A DNA stretch of 10,920 nt. Source: Spirogloea muscicola. Taxonomy: Eukaryota > Streptophyta > Zygnematophyceae > Spirogloeales > Spirogloeaceae. Location: assembly GCA_009602725.1 (NCBI GenBank), contig WELB01000223.1:91479-102398 (forward strand), written 5' to 3'. Both the position numbers and the translations under genes were made by a program. The first letter of the stretch is position 1; every line of letters starts with the position of its first letter. This document shows, piece by piece, positions 1 through 8,690 of this stretch. The notes below the pieces were generated by a model, which saw nothing but the letters and a program-made list of their open reading frames with translations, was not told the DNA's origin and ran no database searches.

Positions 1-67
1 GCATTTCGTGGCAGGGCCGCTGTCCGGGGCCTGCCTGGCGGCGGCGCGCGGCCCGGCGACGTTCGCG

Positions 68-148
68 CAGGCCGACGCCGAGTGCCAGGTCCGGCAGCGA
101 GCTTGGGGTCTCGGCTTTGAGGGCGCGGGTTCGAGTCCTGCCGGCGCC
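68..148 (+). tRNA. tRNA-like relic (possible tRNA pseudogene or tRNA-derived repeat)
   Basis: Positions 128-138 match the B-box consensus GGTTCGANTCC. They sit in a complete T-arm: stem 125-129 with 137-141, 5 pairs including one G-T, and a 7-nt loop. The 3' acceptor strand would be 142-148. Upstream, GCCGAGTG at 77-84 resembles the D-arm start of tRNA-Leu, with a 3-bp D stem (77-79 with 93-95). A stem at 96-101/110-116 with one bulged base frames an 8-nt loop containing TGG. Only the inner four acceptor pairs (71-74 with 142-145) form; the outer three do not. The arms are in the right order, but the acceptor and anticodon stems are defective, so this looks like a decayed tRNA or tRNA-derived element rather than a working gene. 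Chance similarity in GC-rich DNA remains possible. Confidence 0.3.
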
Positions 149-1174
149 TCTCGAGGCGGCGGCCGTCTTGGCGCGGCCGTCTCAGAGCTTTGGCGGCCTT
201 CTGAAGCTCATGGCTTCCATTGCAACGCTGCCGACGGCGTCGCCGCGCCGTGGCCGCCAATGCCGCCATCCCGGCGTTGCCCCTGACGCTGCGCCCTCGT
301 CTGTGTGGCAGCGCCGCGGCGGCCGCCCGGCGACGCTCCTTGGCAGGGCGGCGCTCGAGGACGCGGCGGCGCTGTGCCAGGCTCTCCCCGACGGCGGCGG
401 CGCCAGCGGGTGCCTCGTGGGCGCCACTCGAGCTTCAGCTCCAGGTGCTGTGACACCTCCATGGCGCGGCGGCCCACAGCTCGCGCTGCCCAAGCTTGTG
501 TTGCTGAGGACCCACAATAGCTCCTGCATGACCCACAGGGCCGCCGTGGCTGTGGGCCGAGCGCTGTGCCGCCTTCTCGGCGGACCTGTGGCTGGCAGCG
601 CCGCTGCCGTCGCCCGCCTTCGCAGCTGCCAGTGAGCTGTCCCCGACCTGTGTCCGACTGGCCGCTAGCTGGCCACTCTGCGGCTGGGCCGTCACAGAGT
701 GCTGCTGCCCATGGCCGAGACTGCAGTTACAGTAAGAAGGAGCTGCAGAAATTTCAGCGTGATGGTTTTGGTGCGACGGCACCAATTACGATTGTGGGCG
801 ATGTCACACAGCTTGGAGGTTTTGCGAGGGTGTTTGCCGCCGCCGCCGCTGCTGCTACTGCTAAGACATGGATGGTAGTGGCTGGCACGCAGCGGTGCCG
901 CGGCGGTGGTGGCGGCAGGATGAGCTGCGGCTAGCAGCCGCCTCCATGGCGGCAGCAGCAAGCAGTTGCGCTCGCGTGGTGGCAGCGGCCACCGTAGGCC
1001 GGCCCGGGCCTATCTCCGGCGGCGTGTGCCGGGGTGGCGCCTTTCATCTGCTCACAGGCAGCCTGCAGCGCTGCAGTGCCGGCGTCGCTCGTTGCCGCTG
1101 CTCAGGGGCTTGCTGTGGCGCTGCCCGCCAGTGGCCATGCCCACAGGGCCAGCGGTGCGAGCAAGCGGCGGCAA
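149..1174. other. GC-rich stretch with no supportable gene
   Basis: Open frames exist on both strands, but they are rich in Ala, Arg and Gly, overlap each other, and show no domain or splice pattern I recognise. A less GC-rich patch lies at about 730-830. The stretch may hold 5' regulatory sequence or untranslated exons of the LRR gene, but I see no TATA box or other specific promoter element. Confidence 0.5.
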
Positions 1175-1282
1175 ATGGCGGAGTCCAAGAAGAAGAAGAA
1201 GAAGTCGAGAAAATCAAAGCACGACGGAAGCCCGCGGCACAGCTGCAACCACCACCCCGGTCGCCACCACGTCCGCTGTCCG
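1175..1282 (+). CDS. possible first coding exon of the LRR gene (uncertain)
   Basis: An ATG at 1175 in the context CAAATGGCG opens 36 codons that begin MAES followed by six lysines from an (AAG)6 run (1187-1204), then a basic, His-rich stretch. The frame reaches a good donor, CG|GTGAGG, at 1283 in phase 0. A CAG at 1422-1424 gives a phase-0 entry into the proline-rich frame from 1425. An in-frame TAA at 1416-1418 lies just upstream of that site, so translation of 1425-1475 would require splicing. Against this model, the peptide is not a signal sequence, which an extracellular LRR protein should have, and the branch-like TGCTAAT at 1413-1419 is too near the acceptor. An untranslated or more distant first exon is equally possible. 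Confidence 0.2.
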
Positions 1283-1424
1283 GTGAGGGCCCCCCACCTC
1301 ACTGCCAACTTCAAGCTACAAAGTCACAAACCCCGGGCCTGGCCAATGTAGCCAGCTGCAGTGACCGAAACTGAAAATGATGGCAGGCACTGACGTGGCT
1401 TGCCGCTTGGCATGCTAATGCCAG

Positions 1425-1715
1425 CCGCTGCGGCCGCCACCGCCACCGAGGAGGGCGCCGCCACCCAAGTCACGGATGCCACCACCGCCGAGGAGGTCAC
1501 CGCCACCCAAGCGGCAGCCGCCGCCCTCACCTCCCTGCCATTCGCCTCCGCCCAAGCCACGCTCGCCGCCCAATCCACGCTCACCTCCGCCACCCAAGAC
1601 ACGCAGCCCCCCGCCGAGGGGGCGACGGCCATCGCCGCCGCCGAGAAGGCCGTCCCCCCCTCCACCAAGACGGACCTTCCCTCCTCCCCCGAAGAAAGCC
1701 TCCCCACCCCCTCCA
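1425..1715 (+). repeat. proline-rich block 1 (PPPPRRSPPP type)
   Basis: In the LRR frame this codes imperfect repeats of (S/R)PPPP(K/R)R, basic and proline-rich. It is unlike the almost purely Pro/Ser/Leu second block. It is open from 1419, after the in-frame TAA at 1416-1418, and contains the first ATG at 1476. The Arg/Lys content resembles basic extensin-type segments. The reverse strand gives only a glycine-rich shadow frame. Confidence 0.75.
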
Positions 1716-4700
1716 TCTATCAGCAAGCAGGCCCAAGCAGCGGCCTCGCTGCTGGCGTTCAAGGCCGCCATGCGTGATCCCCGCGGCTACCTCGCCAACT
1801 GGGTTGGTGCCACACCATGCGCCTCCGCCTGGACTGGCGTCTTCTGCGAGGACCAGACGGTGGCCGCCACAGGTGTTCCAGCGGAGGCGTCAGCATTTGG
1901 GGCCACACTGGCGGTCAGAGCTGCGGCGGCGCGGACACAGCTGGTCGTCACTGGCCTGGATCTCAACGGCTTCGGCCTGCGCGGCTATGTCCCGCGCTTC
2001 CTGCGCAATCTCGTGGTGAGTAAGACTGAGTATCTTCCAAGCAGGCGTGGTTGCCGGTCTGCAGAAGCCCACAGAAACAGTGTCGTTTAACTGCTTTGTA
2101 GATTTGGAGTGTCCAGCTATTGTGTCTGCCAAAGCGGCCTCAATTATCAGCACGATGGACCGTTTGGCAAGGACAGATAGGAAGAGTAGCGGGAGGTTGA
2201 GGAGCAGGGAGAGTGAGAGGCACCAGGCCAGTTGAGGCGGGACAGGAAAACGGCACAGTGAGTAGAGGGAGGGACAGTCCTGGTGATGTCAACCTGTGAA
2301 GCATGTTCATGTGGCTCTACGCTGTCCCTGCTGGCCGCTGTGCGCAGGACTTGGGATACATCCATGCAAGCCAGAACTTCTTCATCGGCACGCTCCCAGA
2401 CCTGAGCGCGCTCACCTTGCTCACAGAGATCGACTTTTCGCTGAACCTCCTCTCGGGTCCGCTGCCGCTGTGGGTGACCACGCTGCCGGCCCTGCGTTTC
2501 CTGGACCTACGATTCAACAGCTTCACTGGCACGCTGCCTCCGTCACTCTTCCGCACAAGCCTAGACGTGCTCGCCGTCAATGACAACAGCTTGACGCAGC
2601 GGATCCCAGACAGCCTGGGACAGCTTCCTGTCTCGCTCGCGGTCCTGGCCCGCAACACGCTCAGTGGCCCCATTCCTGCCAGCATCGGGCAACTCGCTCC
2701 GACGCTGTCGGAGCTCGTGCTGCTCAACAACGGCCTCGTTGGCGGCCTCCCCCCCTCCATTGGGCAGCTTCGTTTCACTGTGGTACTCAACATCGCTGGT
2801 AACCGCCTCGTCGGGAGTCTCCCCCCCAGCATCTCCAACCTGACAAGCCTTGTCCAGGTAAGACCAGTGGCTGACTGCCAGCAACCCCTTTAGTAGCCAC
2901 CCCCACCATGCACAGGTCTGACAATATCTCTGACAATACTTGTGGCGCTGATTGTGTCTTGCCAGCTGGATATCTCGGGCAACCGTTTTGCTGGCAACAT
3001 CACCGCCTCAGCAATATTCTTCCTCCCCAATCTTCAGGTGCTGCTCTTGAATAGTAAAACCAAGAAGCAGGAAGCCATCAGATGTGTGCATTTCACACGA
3101 CTGCATACTTGCCTGGCCTGCTTCCCACTTGACTAAAGTCGACATGTTAGGGAGCCTGACCTTTCTCCTATTGTTGAAGAGATGGGCCTGGTCAGTCGAG
3201 GCCAAGTTCAATTGCTGCCTCCTTGAAACTCGTATGTCACGTAGTCAGCCCATATACTCTTGCAATCTTGCAGCTCTTCAACTACGCTGACAACTTCTTC
3301 GTTGGCAAGCCGCCCCCGAATACGACAGTGGATGTCATCATTGGCGAGGACTGCAGCAGTGGGCGCTGCCAGTCATTTGCCCCGCCGCCTCCTGGTGAGC
3401 AGGCTTTACTACAGGCCACAAAGTAAAGAGTAAATAGTAAGTAGTAAATAGTAAAAAGTAAATAGTAGCATAGACCGAAATCCTTAGATCTGGATGATCT
3501 TGGGCGTCAGAGACTTTGATTGATTTTGCTGAGCTGTTGCTTGAATTGCATGCGCTACAGCATCAGGATGTATGTCTCACTGCAAGGATTACCAGCTAAG
3601 GCTCACTTCGCTGCCGTCTGCTGCGGCAGCAGGTGCGCTTCCGCCGCCGCCGCCACCGCCGTCGCCGCCTTCGCTGCTGCCGTCACCGCCGCAGTCAGCT
3701 CCAACACCATCGCCGCCTCCAACGGAGTCGCCGCCGCCACCAGCCCCACCTTCACTGTCATCACCTCCTCCTGGATCGCCGCCGCTCACGCTGCTGCCGC
3801 CAGGCCTACGTCCACCGCCGCCGCCACCTACATCAGTGCCATCGCTCCTGCCGCCTCCCACCTTGCCCCCTCGGCCGGTCAGCGTCCCCTTGTCTCCACC
3901 GCCAGTACCAGTCGCGAGCCCACCGCCACTGCTGCCACTGCCTCCATCACCTCCACCCGGGGCTCCCGCTTTCCTGCCGCCGTCGCCACCGCCGCCGCCG
4001 TCGCCGCCGCCGCCAACTGTGGTGCCCACATTGCCACCACCGCCAGTGTCACTGCCACCCCCACCGCCTCCCCTCCTGCCGCCCTTACCGCCGCCACCGC
4101 CGCCACCGCTGCCTGTTCTGCCACCACAAGTGCAGCCGCCACCGCCACCGCCGCCTCTGCCTCCGCCGCCCCCGCCACCACCGCTGCCTATTTACACCTC
4201 ACCATCGCCGCCACCACCGTCGCCGCCACCGTCGCCGCCGCCTCCCTCGCCACCGCCGCCCCCGCCGCTGTCTCCACCGTTGCCGCCTCCGCCGTCCCCG
4301 CCGTCTCCTCCACCACCGACGCCGCCCCCACCATTTCCCCCACTAGCGCCTCCTCCGCCGCCAAGCACTGCAGCCCCTCCTCCACCTTTGCCGTTCCCAG
4401 CACCCGACCAGCGGACCCCGCTTCTGGAGCTCAAGGCACTGTTCACCCAGTCGGCGCAGGTGGCCACGTGGAACACATCCAACCCCTGCGATGGCTGCAC
4501 TCCAGGAGTAGATGGCACTTGCGCTTGGTCTGGTGTGACGTGCGACGACCAAGGTTACGTTATCGGGATCAACCTTAACGTCAATTCCTTCTCGACGGGC
4601 AACATTCCCCCCAGCCTTGGGAACCTCACTGGCCTCCAGCAGCTGTCAATGCCATTTGCTGGTCTAAGTGGCTCCATTCCACCAGAGCTCGGCAACCTCA

Positions 4701-7116
4701 TCAACCTCCAATTCCTGTAAGGCTCCACTCCATGCCCACAGGCAGGCCCACATGCATGCTCTTCACGTCTACTCTCCCACTCTGAGTATAGGCGATTGAG
4801 GCTTGAGCTTGGTAGATTGTCTGGATGTATTGTGGATGTCTGAAGTCTGCTGCTGTGGGCAAGATTGTGACTTGGGCTCAAGATCGAGAAGCAAAACCAG
4901 TGCGAGTTCGAATTAAGGGCTTTTACTAAAGAGCTGGGTACCGTTGTGGGCCAGCATTCTATCATCTCTTCGCTTTTGAGGACTGGTTGAGACCTGGATG
5001 CAGAATAGAGACCCCTTGACTAGACCAGTAGGACAGCCGTGTGCTTGTGACATTTGTGACACTTGAGTGGAGGATAGGAGCTGCTCAGCCTTGAGCTGAC
5101 TTGCTGAGGAAGCTTTCATCTGTGGCCAGGAACCTGGTGGACAACCAGCTGACAGGCGAGATCCCGGCGTCCCTGGAAAATCTGAAGGCGCTGGTGACTC
5201 TGTCCCTGTCTGTCAACATTCTGCAGGGGCCCATCCCAGCAGTGCTGGGCTCGCTGCCGCTCCTTTCATACCTCGACCTCTCAGTGAACCAGCTATCTGG
5301 TGGGGTCCCAGCAGCCGTCCTTGGCCTCCCATCGCTCACCGTGCTCGTTGTCTCTGACAACCTGCTCTCTGGAGATATCCCCCAAGCCAGCATCCAGCCG
5401 ACTCTACAGAGTCTGCAACTGTATGCCAACTACTTTTCTGGTCCTGCACCGTTCCTTACCGACCCATATTACTATGAATACTTTGGCTACAACTGTTTTG
5501 GAGTGAGCAAGGGGACGTCCGTGAACGGGCAGCGCACCTGGCAGGCGTGCGCCGCCTTCTACCAGCTGGCCGCACTCCCGCCAACAGCCACAGCAGACAT
5601 ACTTGCTCTCAAGGCCGAGCTGGGTGACCCTCCCGAGTTGCTCTGGGATGACATCAACGCCGCTGAACCCTGCGCTGGCTGCCCAGCCAACTGCGTCCTG
5701 AACCGATTAAATTGTGACCAGTTTGGGCATGTCACATATCTCGACCTGTACAGCCTGTCCTACACACCTGGCCGCGATTTCCCAGCCACACTGGCCAAAA
5801 TTCCAAGCCTGCAGGTGCTCTATCTCCAGTACAGCAGCCTTCAAGGCTCCATTCCAGCATTTGTTACATCCACGCTGCTCCTCCTCACAAACCTCTATCT
5901 CTCTGGAAACCAGCTGACGGGGCCTATTCCGGCAGACATTGGCAACCTCGACTTGCTCAGCACCCTGGACTTGAATAGCAACCTGCTAACTGGGGCTCTT
6001 CCTGCCACGCTGACGGGCTGCATCAGCTTGCAACTGCTCCATGTTGCCAGCAACGTCCTCAGCGGGCCAGTGCCCGCATTCATTGCCGACTTTGCCAACT
6101 ACACTTATGTCTACATGTATGACAACGAATTCACGGGCCCAATTCCAGACTCCATCTTAGCCCCGGACCTTCCCATTTTCATCTATCTTGACAGCAACTA
6201 CTTGACTGGTCCCCTCCTCCCGTCCACGGCGAATCCTGTTATCACGGAGAATTGCCTGGGAGATTTGACTGCATTTGCAGATCGGCCTGACCAGCGGCCA
6301 TACGCAGAGTGCATACAATTTTTTGCACGTGCCACAATGCCAGCAAGCTCGGCTACGCCGCTGCTCGACCTCAAGGCCACGCTGGGCAACCCAACTCTGC
6401 TGGATACCTGGAATTCTACGACACCTTGTGATGGCTGTCTCACTGGTACCTGCAGTTGGGCTGGTGTCCAGTGTGACAAGCACGACCATGTCACGTTTCT
6501 CAGCATCACAGTGGGATCGCCTCAAACGGGCGTAGTCCCTACCCTCCCATCGTCCTTGACATCACTCACCTCCCTCGGAGGGCTCAACCTGTTCTTCAAC
6601 GAGTTTGGCGGGGCCATCCCAGCTGACATTGGCAGCCTATCTCTCCTCACCACCCTCACTCTGAGCAACAATCTGCTTGAGGGTGCAATGCCAGCCTCTA
6701 TCTCCAATATGACACTCTTGACAGAGTTGGACCTCTCCAACAACCAATTGTCAGGATCACTGCCCGACAGTTGGGCAACCCTGCCACTCCTGCGATATTT
6801 CTCAGTGGATGGCAACGTCCTGACGGGCGTCATTCCCCCCTCGTATGGGCAGCTCATCAACCTGGTGACTGTGGACCTGGCTGTAAACGAGCTGACAGGT
6901 GATGTGCCTCGGGGCTTTGCATCTCTGCCCAACGTGGCGTTCCTTGACCTGGCAGACAACTACTTTACCAGCTTCCCATCTGGAGCCAGAACGGCGAGCG
7001 TCGCCTACATCTATTCCAATTGCATTAATGTGACGGCGGACAACATGCCAGCAGACCAGAGGTCGTACAGTGATTGCTTCAGTTACTTCAACACCCCACC
7101 TCCCGGCCCACCGTAG
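1476..7116 (+). CDS. multi-module leucine-rich repeat / proline-rich (LRR-extensin-like) protein, six exons
   Basis: Exons 1476-2015, 2348-2857, 2966-3037, 3274-3394, 3630-4716 and 5130-7116 join in phase with GT-AG introns to give 1438 residues and a TAG stop at 7114-7116. Domains: Pro/Arg/Ser-rich block 1-80; LRRNT cap 87-128 (Cys115, Cys124); about ten LRRs 157-390 and a short CxxxxC end; proline block 416-673; LRRNT 679-725, seven LRRs and a two-Cys cap near 898-917; LRRNT 932-972, seven LRRs, cap 1150-1175; LRRNT 1184-1225, seven LRRs, cap 1406-1431; tail PPPGPP. The LRRs follow the plant extracellular 24-residue consensus with GxIP. No transmembrane helix, kinase or GPI signal is visible. 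By family knowledge such proteins bind wall or matrix partners. The start is unsure: ATG 1476 is the first in-frame Met, but no signal peptide follows it, so an upstream exon is probably missing. A split into two genes, with a second start at ATG 3572, is the main alternative. Confidence 0.8.
2016..2347 (+). other. intron 1 of the LRR gene (332 nt)
   Basis: The donor is G|GTGAGTAAG and the acceptor TGCGCAG. Both flanking exons are in phase 0. The junction falls inside an LRR (LRNLV joined to DLGYIHASQNFFIG), leaving that repeat three residues long by consensus. Read-through would stop at 2088-2090. Confidence 0.8.
2858..2965 (+). other. intron 2 of the LRR gene (108 nt)
   Basis: The donor is CAG|GTAAGA and the acceptor CTTGCCAG, in phase 0. 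Splicing joins LTSLVQ to LDISGNRF, an exact LRR register. CTGAT at 2948-2952 is a plausible branch site. Confidence 0.85.
3038..3273 (+). other. intron 3 of the LRR gene (236 nt), weak donor
   Basis: The donor CAG|GTGCTG departs from consensus after +3; the acceptor CTTGCAG is good. It is phase 0. Splicing joins LPNLQ to LFNYADNFFVG, matching the 16-residue LRR register exactly. The preceding exon (2966-3037) is 72 nt, exactly one 24-residue LRR. Retention would add about 33 residues and stop at 3134-3136. Confidence 0.7.
3395..3629 (+). other. intron 4 of the LRR gene (235 nt), NAGNAG acceptor
   Basis: The donor is CTG|GTGAGC in phase 1. The acceptor is GCAGCAG, so either AG (exon start 3630 or 3633) keeps the frame and differs by one Ala. 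The upstream exon ends in APPPP and the downstream one begins the long proline block, so the split codon sits at the module border. The intron contains a 7-bp tandem repeat. Confidence 0.75.
3422..3470 (+). repeat. 7-bp tandem repeat, unit AGTAAAT
   Basis: Seven consecutive heptamers can be read: AGTAAAG, AGTAAAT, AGTAAGT, AGTAAAT, AGTAAAA, AGTAAAT and a degenerate AGTAGCA. It is strongly A-rich inside a GC-rich gene and lies wholly within intron 4. Confidence 0.85.
3630..4405 (+). repeat. polyproline block 2 (about 258 residues) between LRR modules 1 and 2
   Basis: About 775 bp of CCN-type codons encode runs of 2-8 prolines broken by Ser, Leu, Thr, Val and Ala, with many SPPP/SPPPP motifs. 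In plants and algae such tracts are hydroxylated and O-glycosylated into stiff rods (extensins, pherophorins), so this is probably a rigid spacer. The strand is strongly pyrimidine-biased. The opposite strand shows a poly-Gly frame and frame +1 a poly-Ala frame; both are shadows. Confidence 0.9.
4717..5129 (+). other. intron 5 of the LRR gene (413 nt)
   Basis: The donor is CCT|GTAAGG and the acceptor GTGGCCAG. It is phase 2: the split codon CT|G rebuilds Leu in LGNLINLQFL-NLVDNQLTGEIP, a perfect LRR. CTGAC at 5096-5100 is a branch-site candidate 29-34 nt upstream. An in-frame TAA lies at 4718-4720 inside the donor, so unspliced RNA terminates at once. Confidence 0.85.
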
Positions 7117-7867
7117 TTGCAATCTACCAGTATCTGCGCAACTCAAACAGTACGCTCTGCATGCAACGGTTGCAAAATAGACCTCCCCCTCACGATCCCT
7201 AGCTGGTCTAGCACTGGGACATGCCCTGCCTGTATGCGTGAATGTATTAATGTTGTCACCAATTTGGCAACTCGTCTGCCTGCTTCTTCCCCTCACAACA
7301 CGCATGTTAAGCCACCAACACAATCATCTTAGGGGGATGGTCACCCTGAGTGCTTGTGATACCAGAGTCATTAAAGAGGCTGTAGGCACATGCACCAAGT
7401 TGTGGTCATGAGAGGAAGAGTATCTTCAACAAGTCCACTACCTGCAGAGGGCCAGCTCAGAAGAACAGAAGAGGTTTCAGCAAGGCCCCAGTGTCGTGCC
7501 TGCCCGCATAGCGCCCTCTACGCGTCGAAGTGCCACACTTGAAGCTGCGCCTACAGACCGGAACTCTGCTTGGCTAGCAGGAGCCTGCCCTGCATGGCCT
7601 CACTACCAGGTAAGCAGACATGCAAAGGATGTGGCAGAAGAGTCACCACATCTCTCAACAAGTACTAGTCACGAGACGGATCGCAAGCCAACTCCTCACC
7701 TCTCTCTCTCTCTCCCGCGTGCGCCTCCTGCGCCGCTGCGTGGTCACCTCCGCCGGGGGATCTCTCACCGCTTCTTCGGGCCCCTGACCACCTGGCCTGG
7801 AGCCTGTACCACGCGCGGCGCGCGCCAAACCCTTGCCAATCCTTGTCGGCGGCCGTTGCGGCGGCGG
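7117..7867. other. 3' flank of the LRR gene, no gene seen
   Basis: No coding region is supported. An ATTAAA at 7370-7375 could serve as a poly(A) signal. I found no TGTAA, the signal typical of Chlamydomonas-type algae, between 7117 and about 7440. A (CT)n run lies near 7698-7714. CCAG|GTAAGC near 7611 looks like a donor but has no convincing exon before it. Confidence 0.4.
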
Positions 7868-8690
7868 CGCTAGGGTCTTTCAAGAAGAAAGTGCTCGCCC
7901 ATAGAGAAGAAAGGCTGGCAAAGCCATCCAAGAAAATGGACAATGTCCAAAGCCAAAGAAAGAAGAGAGCGCGGCCAGATTGAATGGTGGCTGGGGAAGG
8001 CCAGCTCAAACGAATGAACAAGGTCTGAAGGAGCCGGAGTGCAAAGGACGAGGTGCCTGAGGTTTGACTAGAGGTTACTGAGCGTTCCCTGGCTGACGTC
8101 TCAGTCCTAGTCCTTCGTACTCCGGCTCCTTCAGACCTGGTCCATTCCTTCGGGCTGGCCTTTCCCAGCCACCAGTCAATCTGGCCGCGCTTCCTTCTCA
8201 AGAAGAAGGAAGATCAAGAAGATTGACTGGTGGCTGGGAAAGGCCAGCCCCAAGGAATGGACCGAAGCACCTGCTAGAAGGACGAGGACTAAGACATCAG
8301 CCAGGGAACGCTCAGTAACCTCTAGTCAGGAGATGAAAGAAAGAGACAAGCGCGGCCAGATTGACTGGTGGCTGGGAAAGGCCAGCCCAAAGGAATGGAC
8401 AAGGTCTGAAGGAGCCGGAGTGAAAGAAAGTGCTCGCCCATCGTGCAAACGACTAGGACTAAGACATCAGCCAGGGAACGCTCAGTAACCTACAGTCAGG
8501 AGATGCAAGTCTGTAGCTAGCTGGCGGAAAGACGTCGCTCCGACGGAAGCCGGAGGATAGAGAACAGCTGGAAAAGCCAGCCCCAAAAAGAATGGACAAA
8601 GTACAAGCCCTTCGCACTCCGGCTCCTTCAGACCTTGTCCATTCCTTTGGGCTTTCCCAGCCACCAGTCAATCTGGCCGCGCTTTCTCTC
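7868..8690. repeat. mosaic of LINE 3'-tail fragments in both orientations
   Basis: The stretch contains a 73-bp unit that runs, in LINE orientation, from CACTCCGGCTCC through GTCCATTCC and the GGCTGG...CCAGCC hairpin to TCAATCTGGCCGCGC. Copies lie at 7969-8041 (-), 8119-8190 (+), 8219-8264 (-, truncated), 8350-8422 (-) and 8615-8682 (+, hairpin damaged). Between them lies a second unit holding the end of the LINE reading frame and start of the 3' UTR (GAGGTTACTGAGCGTTCCC and on) at about 8065-8113 (+), 8280-8335 (-) and 8451-8505 (-). The other tail type, with GGGCGAGCACTTTCTTC, is at about 7880-7940 (-). The long open frames across this stretch have no conserved content. Confidence 0.75.
8482..8560 (-). 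pseudogene. LINE ORF C-terminal fragment (copy E)
   Basis: On the minus strand a frame ends TDLHLLTVGY-stop (stop 8482-8484), matching the C-terminus SDLMLLTRGY-stop of the better copies. Only a few residues can be aligned; the upstream part is replaced by another tail piece with its own hairpin at 8567-8581. Confidence 0.55.

Noticed and set aside
182-529. Overlapping open frames on both strands at 8-960
   Set aside because: GC-rich DNA has few stops. Composition is Ala/Arg/Gly-biased, and I recognise no motif or consistent splice structure.
3572-3629. ATG at 3572 as start of a separate LRR gene
   Set aside because: The encoded MSHCKDYQLRL start is no signal peptide, and the phase-1 donor at 3395 matches the acceptor at 3629 exactly. 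Kept as an alternative model only.
3589-4029. Minus-strand glycine-rich open frame
   Set aside because: It is the reverse complement of the proline block; CCN codons read as GGN. There is no independent coding signal.
3520-4578. Long plus-strand Ala/Thr-rich frame
   Set aside because: It is a shifted reading of the same CCN repeats; the LRRNT and LRR content is only in the other frame.
5101-5129. Upstream extension of the last LRR exon to a TTG at 5101
   Set aside because: The acceptor at 5128-5129 with split codon restores a perfect LRR. The 10 extra residues (MLRKLSSVAR) do not fit the repeat.
7496-7873. Plus-strand open frame before the LINE cluster
   Set aside because: It is Pro/Arg-rich and crosses a CT repeat, with no recognisable domain and no link to the LRR gene.
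7665-8201. 178-codon minus-strand open frame
   Set aside because: It runs through LINE tail repeats (hairpin, GGGCGAGCAC box) and simple sequence; no conserved coding block is present.
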